Shown here piece after piece: positions 35,674 to 46,100 of a stretch of DNA of 64,000 nucleotides. The notes beneath the pieces were generated by a model, which saw only the letters and a program-made list of their open reading frames with translations, searched no databases and was not told the origin of the DNA. The translations under genes and the position numbers were made by a program. Each line of letters starts with the position of its first letter. The stretch's first letter is position 1. Origin of the DNA: JBGTGT01 sp051439375 (lineage in GTDB: Bacteria > Cyanobacteriota > Cyanobacteriia > Cyanobacteriales > Microcystaceae); the NCBI GenBank assembly GCA_051439375.1, contig JBFRWB010000245.1, positions 1 to 64,000 on the forward strand. Reading direction: 5' to 3'.

Positions 35674-37353
35674 TTAAGAATTTGAATTGAGTTCAACCGT
35701 TGAAGACAAATTGTTCTCATGATGATTCTCGATTGACTCAACCGTTAAAGAAGAAGATAAATTGGTTAAAGCAGCCTTAATAAACCCTAAAAATAAAGGA
35801 TGAGACTGATTAGGACGAGAACGAAATTCAGGATGAAACTGAGAAGCAATAAAGAAAGGATGATTAGGATATTCGATAATTTCTACTAAGCGTCCATCAG
35901 GAGATGTTCCACTAATGATATAACCTGTTTCCAGAAAAAGATTACGATATGCGTTATTAAATTCATAGCGGTGGCGATGACGTTCATAAATCACTTCTTG
36001 ATTATATAAAGAGTAGGTAAGGGTATTCGGGGTTAAACGACAAGGATAAAGCCCTAAACGCATCGTTCCCCCTAAGTCCACCACGTCTTCTTGTTCTGGC
36101 AACAAATTAATCACAGGATTAGGCGTATTTGCATCAAATTCTGCACTATTTGCCCGTTCTAAATTAGCCACATCCCTCGCCCACTCAATAATCGAACATT
36201 GCATCCCTAAACAGAGTCCTAAAAAGGGAATCTGATGGTGACGGGCGTAGGCGATCGCTTGCACTTTACCATCTACCCCACGAATCCCAAATCCACCGGG
36301 AACTAAAATGCCTTGTATATCCTTAAGATAGTTTTCTGCACCATTTTCTTCAATATCCTCCGCACTCACCCATCTTAACTTCACTTCACTGTCACAAGCA
36401 ATTCCAGCGTGTCCTAATGCTTCTACTACCGACAAATAAGCATCTCCCAACTGAACATATTTTCCTACAATTGCGATTTCAAGGGTATGTTTAAGACAAC
36501 GCATTTGATTCACTAAATGTTGCCATTGGATTAAATCGGGGGTTCGTTGTTCAAGTCGGAGTAATTCTAAGGTTTGTTGCGCTAATCCTTCTTTTTCCAA
36601 AATCGGCGGAACAGCATAAATACTATCAGCATCTTGGGCAGTAATAACAGATTCTACATCAACATCACAAAATTCAGCGATTTTTTCCTTCATTCCCTCT
36701 TGTAAAGGGCGATCGCAACGACAAACCAGTACATCTGGCTGTATGCCAATGGAACGTAATTCCTTAACCGAGTGTTGAGTTGGTTTCGTCTTCATCTCCC
36801 TAGCCGCAGGAATCCACGGAATCAGGGTAACGTGCATATAAACCACGTTATTACGCCCTACATCCTTCCTAAATTGACGAATGGCTTCTAAAAAGGGCAA
36901 AGATTCAATATCCCCTACCGTTCCCCCAATTTCAGTAATGACAATATCGGGATGGGTTTGTTTGGCGACTCGATGGATTCGTGCTTTAATTTCGTTGGTA
37001 ATATGGGGAATCACTTGCACTGTGCCACCTTGGTATGCACCCCGACGTTCTTTATTAATAACAGCTTGATAAATTGAGCCAGTTGTGACACTATTAAGGC
37101 GAGACATGGAGGTATCGGTAAAGCGTTCGTAGTGGCCAAGGTCTAAGTCCGTTTCTGCCCCATCTTCGGTGACAAAAACTTCTCCATGCTGAAAAGGACT
37201 CATCGTACCGGGATCGACATTGATATAGGGATCAAGTTTTAATATGGATACGGAATAATTGCGGGATTTGAGTAAGCGTCCCAAACTAGCAGCAACAATC
37301 CCTTTTCCGATACTAGAAACAACACCACCCGTAATAAAAACAAATTTAGCCAT
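35674..37353 (-). CDS. pyrG: CTP synthase
   Basis: A 559-residue bifunctional enzyme from the ATG at 37353 (M-A-K-F-V-F-I-T-G-G-V-V-S-S-I-G-K-G); an ORF start 16 codons upstream is not conserved. The amidoligase domain (~1-265) has P-Y-I-N-V-D-P-G-T-M and D-L-D-L-G-H-Y-E-R-F. The glutaminase domain (~290-540) has G-I-R-G, the nucleophile in G-L-C-L-G-M-Q-C and the His-Glu of F-H-P-E-F. It aminates UTP to CTP with glutamine. A tail of about 25 residues rich in Ser/Asn/Glu is extra. Confidence 0.97.
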   Translation of the reverse strand: MAKFVFITGGVVSSIGKGIVAASLGRLLKSRNYSVSILKLDPYINVDPGTMSPFQHGEVFVTEDGAETDLDLGHYERFTDTSMSRLNSVTTGSIYQAVINKERRGAYQGGTVQVIPHITNEIKARIHRVAKQTHPDIVITEIGGTVGDIESLPFLEAIRQFRKDVGRNNVVYMHVTLIPWIPAAREMKTKPTQHSVKELRSIGIQPDVLVCRCDRPLQEGMKEKIAEFCDVDVESVITAQDADSIYAVPPILEKEGLAQQTLELLRLEQRTPDLIQWQHLVNQMRCLKHTLEIAIVGKYVQLGDAYLSVVEALGHAGIACDSEVKLRWVSAEDIEENGAENYLKDIQGILVPGGFGIRGVDGKVQAIAYARHHQIPFLGLCLGMQCSIIEWARDVANLERANSAEFDANTPNPVINLLPEQEDVVDLGGTMRLGLYPCRLTPNTLTYSLYNQEVIYERHRHRYEFNNAYRNLFLETGYIISGTSPDGRLVEIIEYPNHPFFIASQFHPEFRSRPNQSHPLFLGFIKAALTNLSSSLTVESIENHHENNLSSTVELNSNS

Positions 37354-37478
37354 ATTAATCCTTGTTTGTCTGCATCGAATCGAATTGTGAAAATTGTTCA
37401 CTGGTGTATTCTATCGCAAACTTAAACGATAATTACCCATTTCTCTTGCTTTTTGCTATTTTGTTGAAAAATAAACAA

Positions 37479-37502
37479 AGAGACGTTCCACGAAACGTCT
37501 CT
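37479..37502 (-). terminator. Terminator-like palindrome after the His-rich GTPase gene
   Basis: Perfect 9-bp inverted repeat AGAGACGTT / AACGTCTCT with a 6-base loop. On the minus strand it is followed by TTGTTTATTTTT. It is one of the dispersed GAGACGTTCC palindromes and sits between the COG0523 gene and pyrG. Confidence 0.6.
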
Positions 37503-37583
37503 ACAGTAAATTAGAAAAGGTAGCCAGATATTCTTAAAAAGATAGACTTATTTACCAAAGTCTTTCTCTTGACTATCATTTTG

Positions 37584-38699
37584 TCAAGCAAAACAATTAT
37601 TAATCTGATCTCTAAGGGTGTCATGGTCTAAATTTTGGCCAATAAAGACTAACTGATTTTTGCGATCGCTTTCGTTTTTCCACTCATCATCTTCGAGGGT
37701 AAACCGTTTACCACTGAGATGAAAAATGTGACGTTGCGGACTTTCATCAAACCAAAGAATTCCTTTTGCACGAAAGATATTTTCAGGAAGTTGATTATCG
37801 AGAAAGTATTGAAATTTGCGAATCGATAATGGTTTATCACTCATAATAGAAAGAGACGTAAACCCATCATTTTCTAGGTGATCGGAATGGTGGTGGTGGT
37901 CATGATCATGATGATGTTCGTGATGTTCATGATGCCCATGATTGTGATGCCCATGTTCATGATGCCCATGATCGTGGTCATGATCATGATGGTGGTGATG
38001 TTCATGGTCGTGTTTTTCTTTTTCATCTGCGGCTTCAAAATATTTATCAGATTCAAACAACCCCACACTAAGAACTAAAGGTAAGGATACTTGAGATTTT
38101 TGAGTGCGTAAAATACGAGCCCCATCTTTGATATCTCGAATTTTGACCTCTAATAAATCAACATCCGCTTCATCCACTAAATCCGTTTTATTGAGAACGA
38201 TAATATCACCATAGGCGATTTGGCTATAAGCTGCTTCAGAATTAAACAAATCAAGACTATAATTGGCAGAATCTACCATGGTAACGATAGAATCTAAACG
38301 GGTCATATCTCTTAACTCTGTTCCTAAAAAGGTTAATGCAACGGGTAAAGGATCAGCTAATCCTGTTGTTTCAACCACCAAGTAATCTACCTTATCGGGA
38401 TGTTCTAAAATCTTATAAACGGCTTGCACTAAATCTTCATTAATGGTGCAACAAATACAGCCATTGTTTAACTCTACCATATTGTCTTCGGTAGAAATAA
38501 TTAATTCGTTATCAATGCCAATCTCACCAAACTCATTAACCAAAACAGCCGTTTTAAGTCCCTGTTGATTGGTTAAAATGTGATTCAGTAGGGTTGTTTT
38601 TCCACTGCCTAAAAATCCCGTAATAATGGTAACAGGTAAGCCTTGTTTGGCCGTATCCATGGGGGTTGAAAGGTTCGTTTTAGAGTCAACAGTTTGCAT
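37584..38699 (-). CDS. COG0523 (CobW/ZNG1-like) GTPase with large His-rich metal-binding loop
   Basis: A 371-residue protein from the ATG at 38699; the ORF extends 27 codons further upstream without family similarity. G-F-L-G-S-G-K-T-T near residue 28 is Walker A, C-I-C-C near 79 the conserved CxCC metal site, and N-K-T-D the G4 motif. Residues ~225-285 hold a very long His/Asp/Glu repeat region (D-H-E-H-H-H-H-H type) encoded by CAT/CAC repeats; it must bind several metal ions, most likely zinc. C-terminal CobW_C domain: residues ~290-371. G3E GTPases of this kind are metallochaperones for zinc or other metals. No Zur box is visible upstream. A rhodanese-like gene lies 301 bp upstream on the same strand. 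Confidence 0.88.
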   Translation of the reverse strand: MQTVDSKTNLSTPMDTAKQGLPVTIITGFLGSGKTTLLNHILTNQQGLKTAVLVNEFGEIGIDNELIISTEDNMVELNNGCICCTINEDLVQAVYKILEHPDKVDYLVVETTGLADPLPVALTFLGTELRDMTRLDSIVTMVDSANYSLDLFNSEAAYSQIAYGDIIVLNKTDLVDEADVDLLEVKIRDIKDGARILRTQKSQVSLPLVLSVGLFESDKYFEAADEKEKHDHEHHHHHDHDHDHGHHEHGHHNHGHHEHHEHHHDHDHHHHSDHLENDGFTSLSIMSDKPLSIRKFQYFLDNQLPENIFRAKGILWFDESPQRHIFHLSGKRFTLEDDEWKNESDRKNQLVFIGQNLDHDTLRDQINNCFA

Positions 38700-38842
38700 A
38701 GTTGATTTGCTGTTACTACAATAGATTTTAATCGATTGTCCAAAGATTAGAACTGTCTGGACAGCTATAGTTCTACGCACAAGTTAAAAAGGAACAAGCA
38801 AGAGGCAAAAGTAAGCGATGATTAGGTTTCAAGACTTACAGG

Positions 38843-38864
38843 TGTCAAACACTTTAATGCGTAG
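38843..38864 (+). repeat. Dispersed 22-bp repeat, copy 3
   Basis: TGTCAAACA-CTT-TAATGCGTAG on the plus strand, in the gap upstream of the His-rich GTPase gene. Confidence 0.7.
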
Positions 38865-38935
38865 GGCTATACTTTCTCTATCTTAAACCCTGATTCTCTA
38901 TTTCAAAATCGAAAAAAACCTAAATGTATAAAGAT

Positions 38936-38966
38936 CCCGTCTGGCCAATTCTCAGGGACAAACGGG
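38936..38966 (-). terminator. Weak terminator-like hairpin after the rhodanese gene
   Basis: On the minus strand CCCGTTTG (38959-38966) pairs with CAGACGGG (38936-38943), eight pairs with one G-T wobble and a 15-base loop, and is followed by ATCTTTATA and later a T run. It lies about 35 bp past the stop codon. Confidence 0.4.
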
Positions 38967-38999
38967 AAAAAAGCAATAATTAGGATGGATTTAGGAAAA

Positions 39000-39374
39000 T
39001 TAGGCAATAATAGCAGCGTTTCCTTCAACAGCGAAGCCTCTGGCTTTCCATGCGGGAAGTCCGCCTTTCAACTCGGCTACATTCAAGTAACCCGCTTCCC
39101 GTAGTAAGCTGGCTGCTTCAGCAGTTACTTCATCAGTTTCGCCGTAAATGTAAATATCACGGACTAATTCTAAGCTTACCAGTGCAGAAGACACTAATTC
39201 GGTTAAAGGTAGAGAAACTGCACCCATAATGTGGCTAACGTTAAACGCATTCCGACTGCGTACATCGATGATGGTTAAAGCAGGTTCACCCCAGTTAAGG
39301 CGACTATTTAAGTCTTGAACCGTGCTTTGCGCCTTAATACTTGGAGGAATGGGAATAATACCAGATAAAGTCAT
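39000..39374 (-). CDS. Rhodanese-like protein lacking the active-site cysteine
   Basis: A 124-residue single-domain rhodanese. I-D-V-R-S-R-N-A-F-N-V-S-H-I near residue 36 and L-K-G-G-L-P-A-W near 101 are the family CH2-type motifs. The active loop that normally reads C-R-x-G-x-R is I-Y-G-E-T-D-E-V-T here, without cysteine, so sulfur transfer is not expected. Such non-catalytic rhodaneses are often scaffolds or regulators. It contains A-E-A-A-S-L-L-R-E-A-G-Y, typical of the C-terminal half. No signal peptide is seen. Confidence 0.9.
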   Translation of the reverse strand: MTLSGIIPIPPSIKAQSTVQDLNSRLNWGEPALTIIDVRSRNAFNVSHIMGAVSLPLTELVSSALVSLELVRDIYIYGETDEVTAEAASLLREAGYLNVAELKGGLPAWKARGFAVEGNAAIIA

Positions 39375-39489
39375 GATTTTGTTTTGAGTAAAGTGTTGAG
39401 GTCAATATAAGTATTGTAACGAATTGTTAAAAATATGTAAAGTATCGTAAAAAACATTTGACAAAATTGTTGTTCATCTGATCAAAACC

Positions 39490-40047
39490 ATGTCTCTTAA
39501 AGCACAACTCAGACAAGAAATCTTGCAAAAACGCCTCTCTTTGCCGAAAAAGACGTGGCAAAACAGCAGTGATCGCCTTTGTCAGCAATTATCAACCTGT
39601 CCCTTCTTTCAACAAGCGAAAACGGTTCTAGCCTATTTCAGCTTTCGCCAAGAACCCACTTTGCAACCCCTCTTTACTACCCGAAAAAAATGGGGATTTC
39701 CCCGTTGTGTAGATAAAAACTTAGTCTGGCATCTTTGGCGACCCAATGACCTATTAAAGCGGGGAAAATATGGATTAACCGAGCCAGAAGAAAGTTTACC
39801 CTTAATTAATGCGTCTTCTGTGGATTTAATTTTAGTTCCCGCCGTGGCTTGCGATCGCCTTGGCTATCGTCTCGGTTATGGAGGAGGATATTATGATCGT
39901 CTCTTAGGTGATCCAACGATGAAATCAGTCCCGACTTTGGCTATTGTTTTTGATTTTGCCTATGTTTCGCAACTTCCAATTGATCCTTGGGATCAACGGC
40001 TGACAGGGGTTTGCACGGATCAGCAATGGCAATTATTCGAGAAATAA
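39490..40047 (+). CDS. 5-formyltetrahydrofolate cyclo-ligase
   Basis: A 185-residue protein with the family hallmark R-L-G-Y-G-G-G-Y-Y-D-R near residue 130, the ATP/phosphate-binding site. It starts with L-R-Q-E-I-L-Q-K-R and contains V-L-A-Y-F-S-F-R-Q-E-P near 45. It converts 5-formyl-THF (folinate) to 5,10-methenyl-THF. It precedes tRNA-fMet by 50 bp, an attractive pairing since folate supplies the formyl group for initiator tRNA, though this may be chance. Confidence 0.93.
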   Translation: MSLKAQLRQEILQKRLSLPKKTWQNSSDRLCQQLSTCPFFQQAKTVLAYFSFRQEPTLQPLFTTRKKWGFPRCVDKNLVWHLWRPNDLLKRGKYGLTEPEESLPLINASSVDLILVPAVACDRLGYRLGYGGGYYDRLLGDPTMKSVPTLAIVFDFAYVSQLPIDPWDQRLTGVCTDQQWQLFEK

Positions 40048-40097
40048 TCAACTGGGGTTGTCACTTTATTCTTTTATCGCTATACTAGGACAGGCAT

Positions 40098-40171
<74 letters not shown>

Positions 40172-40191
40172 TTACATTCTCGACATCTTCG

Positions 40192-43100
40192 TTAAAACTG
40201 TCGCTCATAACGGACTCTAAATTCGTTTTGATTGTAGTCGTAGGAGAAGCGAAGAAAGGTAGGATCGGGCGCATTCAAGTCTTGACTTCCCAGTGAGGCA
40301 TCATTCAGACTATAAATCGCCTCTAAAAAGGGAACAATACGAAAATCCCTTGCACTAATGGTATTACCAATCGCAGATTCAATATCATAAATAACCCCTT
40401 GAAAAATCATGGGTAAAGCTATTTGAACAATTCCCGACTGTAATAATTGTTCGGTACTTCCCGTTTGTAAGGAATCTGCGATCGCTAAAAACTGTTCTCC
40501 TAACAAACGCACAATTTGTCCTTCAGGGCGCGGAGGAAGACTGGTGAGTTTAATCGCAGGATTTTGGAAGAAATCACTTTGATCAGCATCTAGCATGGCC
40601 AAATCCTGAATACAGAGGTTTAAACGTTCTAATTCTGCCTCAGTAAACGGTTCTTCCTGAATGAGACGGAAATCTTCAGGACGCAGATCACATAAATTAT
40701 TGCGACGACGGCCTAAGCTGGGTAAAAGCTGCCGTAATTGCCCATCGATTACTAAATTAATATCAACCCGTTGTACTTGGTTTAAGCTACTATCAGGAAT
40801 TTCATTACTCCATTCATCAATGCGCCGCCGACTGTTGGGAATTTCGGAGACAATGGTACGCATGGCAATATTTAGGGTGGGATTAAAGATGCTTTGATCG
40901 GGTTCAAAGGTAATGGTGCTTTTTCGACGACGATCAGTTAAAAGGCGAATTTGAGCAAGGTTAATTTCTCCCGAAGACAGTGCGATTTGCCCACTCGGTT
41001 TGATTAAGTTAAGGTCTAATTTATCTAATGTGCCATTAAGAATAATATTTCCCCCAAAAGCGAAGTCATAAAGGGGACTTTGTTTAACACTCAGGTCTAT
41101 CAGATTAACGGTAAAGTCGTTGAAGGTGGGAACAATGGGAAGGGAAATCGGCTCATCACTGGGTTGTAGCCACTGGTTGTAAGCCATTTGCTCATCTGCT
41201 TGGACAGACATGGCCTTGGTACTATTGCCATTGTCGTTGCTAATAGTAGAGGTAACACTGCTCATAATGGCTTGGGGAACAAGAATACGTCCACTGCTGA
41301 GGTTGACATTTCCGCCAATTGTCGGTTCAAACGCATAACCGGTGAGAATGATCTCCCCTCCCACTTCTCCTTGATAAAGTCCTTCTAGGGTGAAGGGTTG
41401 GGTATTTAAAGCCACTGTCAGGGGGTTAGAAACGGCTTTCGGTTCAAAAATGGGTAGTACTCCGGCAATGAGTACTTCACTTTCTCCATATTGCCCAATT
41501 AATTGGTCAATAGAAATTATTCCATTGCTCAAAATAAGCTCATTATTCCCTACTTTAACTGTCCCTTGTTGAATCTCAATTACACCATTAACGATTAATG
41601 GATTAGGGACAAGGGGACTGGTAATTGTTCCATTTTCTAGATTAACTTTCCCATTAGCCACCAGATTGACATCAAAGCCATCACTCATATCGAGTGTGCC
41701 ATTAACGGTTAACTCAACATTTCCGTCTCCATCGGACCAGACTACTTGTTCACCGGTCAATAAGCTTACCCATTGTAAGGCTTTTGTTCCAATATTCACG
41801 TTAACGTCTATTTGGTCATTGGTTTCGGGGGTTGGTGGATAGGGAACACTTGCTTTGACTACAATAAAGTCGGGTTCAAGGGTTTGGGCGGTTAAACGGG
41901 CTTCTTCGTAGGCAAATTCCCCTTTAATGTCTGTTTCAAGGTCTTGGGCATTAATTGCTCCCTCTTCAAAGGAAAATATGCCTTTTGCGTTGGGATTAAA
42001 GGGATTTCCTTTTAGTTCTCCCGATAGGTTAATATTTCCTGCTACATCGAGGGGAATAGACACAAAGGCTTGAATGGTATCTAAGGATAAATTACTGACA
42101 CCATAGGTGAGATCAAGATTTTCTAAGGAGGCTGTTCCTTGGGCTTGTGCTTCCATTTCTCGAATTTTTAGCCCTGCGCTGGCAATATTAACGACACCAT
42201 CTTCTAAGGTGGCTTCTAGTCCGATTTGCTGTAGGGGAATAGCTTGATCACCTTCGGTAATTAAGCCCAAGGGGGAAACAATATTGGGAATGGGGGCTTG
42301 AGGCCGCCATCGCCAGCGTTTTGCGTCAAACTTAACTTGTAAACTGGGATCTAATAATGTTCCTGATACGCTTGCTTGGGTGGTAAATGCCCCGGTAATG
42401 TTTAATTCGCTGGGAATCTTTCCTTGTTGCAATCTTTGAGCAAATTCGATAATCTGACGGTCAATTTCTGCCAAGCAGTTTACTTGTTGAGCAATAGTAG
42501 CATTTCCTTCTGTTGCTTGGGGATACCCTGTGTGGGTATCTTGGAAACAGTTTCTCTGTTTGGGATCGTCTGCAACTGGGATAGTCTCTTGTAGGAGAAT
42601 GGCGGTTGCATAGTCAATGCTTTTTCGTTGAATTAGGGCCAGCAGACTTTGAACATCCGTAATTTTTAGGGTGGTTAAAATATCTTCGATATAGGCTTCT
42701 TCGACGTTTAAGAGTCCTGCTACTTCTAAGGTTTCTATGTTTAATTGCCCTTGCACGTCATAGTTACTGTTACCAAGGGTTAAAGTCCCTGCTTTGAGTT
42801 TGGCAATTTGATCTTGATAGGCGACATCGGCGGTAAATTGATCGGCTTCTATTAACCCGACACCGAGTTGATCAATGGTAACTGTACCGCTTCCCGTTAA
42901 GGTAAATAGGTTAACGTCGGCGGTTAGTTTGGTTTTTCCTTTAACATAGCCATTTATGCCATATTCTTGTAAGGGTGCAATTTTTAAGAGGGATAGGGGG
43001 AAGGTTTCGACGGAGGCTAATAAGCGATCGCCTTTTCTTTCTCCTCTCACGATGAGAGGAAAGGGTTTATCATTTTGCTCTTCTGCTTCGTCGGGTAAGG

Positions 43101-46100
43101 CAGTATTGTAAGTTTGTTTTAGGGCGAATGAGGTGGGTAAATAGGGGGCAAGACAGCCTTGACGGGTACAGGGGTCGAGTTTGGCTGCGATTTGGTCTTC
43201 TTTGCCTTGTAGATTGAGGTTAACACTTTGGCCGAGTCCGGCGTTCACTGTTCCTTTGAGGGTAGGTTCAAAGTTGCGATCGTTAAAACTCAGTCCATCT
43301 AGGGTTAAATTACCGCTTAGGAGGGTGTTTCCTGCCCTTAGTGGGTCGCTTAAGAGGTTTTTACCTTTAAATTGACCTGAGAAGCCACCAATGCCTGTTA
43401 AATTTAATTCTTCGGGAAGGAGGGTTCGTTTAACGGGAATGAGGGTTAAGAATTCTTCGAGGGGAATTTTATTCAGATTCGCACTGGCGTTAAGATTAAA
43501 GTTAGCGGTGGCGATATCGGGCTTTTTGGTTAAATCGGTGATTAATAGGCTACCATTCCCACTGGCTGCTTGTTCTCCCCAATTAGCAGCAAAACTGGAT
43601 ACTTGCACTGGGAGGATAGAATTTTCTGCTAAGATTGCCCCAAAGTTTCCTTTAATATCGGCTTTGGCATTAATGGCTTCATCAAGGGAAGGAATTTGAG
43701 AACAATCTAAGGCGAAAGAAGTGCAGAGTTCACGGGGAATGATACCAGCAGCGACCACATTTGCCCCAAATTGGTTCATATTAAAGCGACTGAGGACATT
43801 AACTGTTCCTTCGGCGGCGGTGAGTTGGGCAGCTAAACGTCCATTAAAACTGCTTAAATCGGGGTTGGTATTAATAGTTTGTAATAAAGAGTTTAAGTTT
43901 CCCGTAATATTGACCTGACTACCGACTAAATCGGCTGAAAGGGGCAAATTAGGAATGAAACGATTAACCGATAAACTGCCTGTATTAGCGACGGCTTCAA
44001 GAATTCCTCGTTGCACGTTAGCGGCTGCATTAACTGGGCTATTATCGACGCTTAAGCGGGCAATTAAGTCTAAATTAACGGATTCTAGGCTTACGGTGGA
44101 TTGTTGTAGTTGTTGCAACAGTTGAGGAAGGGAAGCGGACAAATTAACCGTTGCTTCGTTTAAGTTAACAGGAACATCAATGGTTGGGGCAACAATGGGA
44201 ACATAAGGGGTTAGATTAATATTAGAGGTAAAGACCGTTGATTGAATATTACCTTGGGTTAAGTTGCCATTAACTGCTACATTTCCCCCATTAACAGTTA
44301 GCAGGGCATTTAATCCCCCATCAATTTTATTAATATCAATCGTTTCAAGATTGCCGCTAATATTACCATTCGCATTAACCACTTGAATGCTTTGACTGAG
44401 TAATTCATCAGGACATTGACCAATTTCTTGACAAACTAGGCTAATGTAAGGGTCAACATTTAAGTTTGCGGTTTGGAATGCACCATTTAGGTTTCCATCA
44501 CTTAAGTTCCCATTCACCGCAATGTTAGATCCATTAACTAACAAGGAAGCGTTAGCATTAGCATCAATATTATTCAGGGTTAATTCATCTAATTTGACAA
44601 CTGCATTTACATCTGCACTTGAGATAGACACCGCTTGACTATAAACTGCATCGGGACATTGGACAAATTCTCGACAGACAACAGGAATAAAGGGAGATAA
44701 AGCAAAAGAGTCTGCCTTAACTTTGGCTTGTATTTGTAAGTCTTTTAAACTCCCTCCACCATCAATATTGACACTTCCGCCATTACTTTGAGAGAGAACA
44801 TTGTTAAACGCAAAGTTTTGGCCTGATAATAATACTTCTCCATTTCCCGAAATTCCCACTCCTGCAACATTACTAGGTGTAGGTAAATTCCAGTTAATTT
44901 TTCCTTGGGGTTTACTCGCAATTCCTCGAACTTGTCCTGCTGCTTTTAAAGGACTAATGGTAATCGCTTGACTGGTTGTGTTAACGTAGGGATCAATGAG
45001 TGCTTGTGTGGGTAAATCTGCGCTGAAATCTAATGCGATAGGGAATTTTTGCCAATCAATGGCTTTCCCATCTTCTAACGCTTTCTTAATATTAGTTCTT
45101 ACCCTTCCTTTCGCTAAGATTTTACCTCCATCTGCGGGGGTTACTGATACTTGAGATAAGAGAATTTGATCAAGGGTAGCTTGGAATTTTGCTTCTACGC
45201 TTTTAATCCCTGTTTTCTCAATAATAATTGGCTTAGTATTCTGCACAACCCCTGAGACAATAGGATTTAAAATCTTACCTCTAACTTGAACTTTACTTCC
45301 TACTTCTCCCTCTAATTTAATCGGTAAATTTAGATTAACGGTTCGTAAAACTTCAGGAATCCGAAAAGGATTAACCAAAACACTTAAATTATATCCCTGT
45401 TGCCAATCAATATCTCCCTTGACTTCTGTTACCAGTTTTCCTAAACTAACCTTAAGTCGATCAACTAATACCTTCTGTCCATCCAGATTAATTGCAACTT
45501 CAGCCTTAATTGGTTCTTTAATCGGTTTAATTTTTGCGACTAATTCGGGTAAACTAATTTCTCCCTCTCCCTGTGTTCCTTCGATTCCCTGCAAAGAAGG
45601 CAAGTCAATCCCCAAATCTACACTTAATTCTCCCTTATCCACTGTTGCAGGAGACTGAGGAATTAGAGCAACCACATCTCCTATATTTAATTCTTTTAAT
45701 AATACTTGTGCTTGAGTTTTACCAAAATTTTCACCGCCACCAATCTCTGTTTCTCCTGCTAAATTTGCCACACTATTTAAGATTGTTGCATCTAAATCAT
45801 AACTTATTTGTTGATTCTCCTTATCTTGATAAGCATATCCAGCTTTCCCTTCTGCTTCAATGGTAACAGGGTTTGGAAGTGCATTAGGAACTAATACCAC
45901 ATCTGCATCTTGTAAATCTACATCAATATCTAGATCAATGGGTAAATTTAAACCATCTCCTTCAGGAAATTCAGGGATTTCAACCCATTTTCCTGTTTTA
46001 TCTTGCTCTACATAAAGATTTGGGTCAACCACCGTTACATTCGCTTTAAGGGGTTGTCCGATTAAAACAGGTAAAATATTGTAATTAACAATGATTTCTT

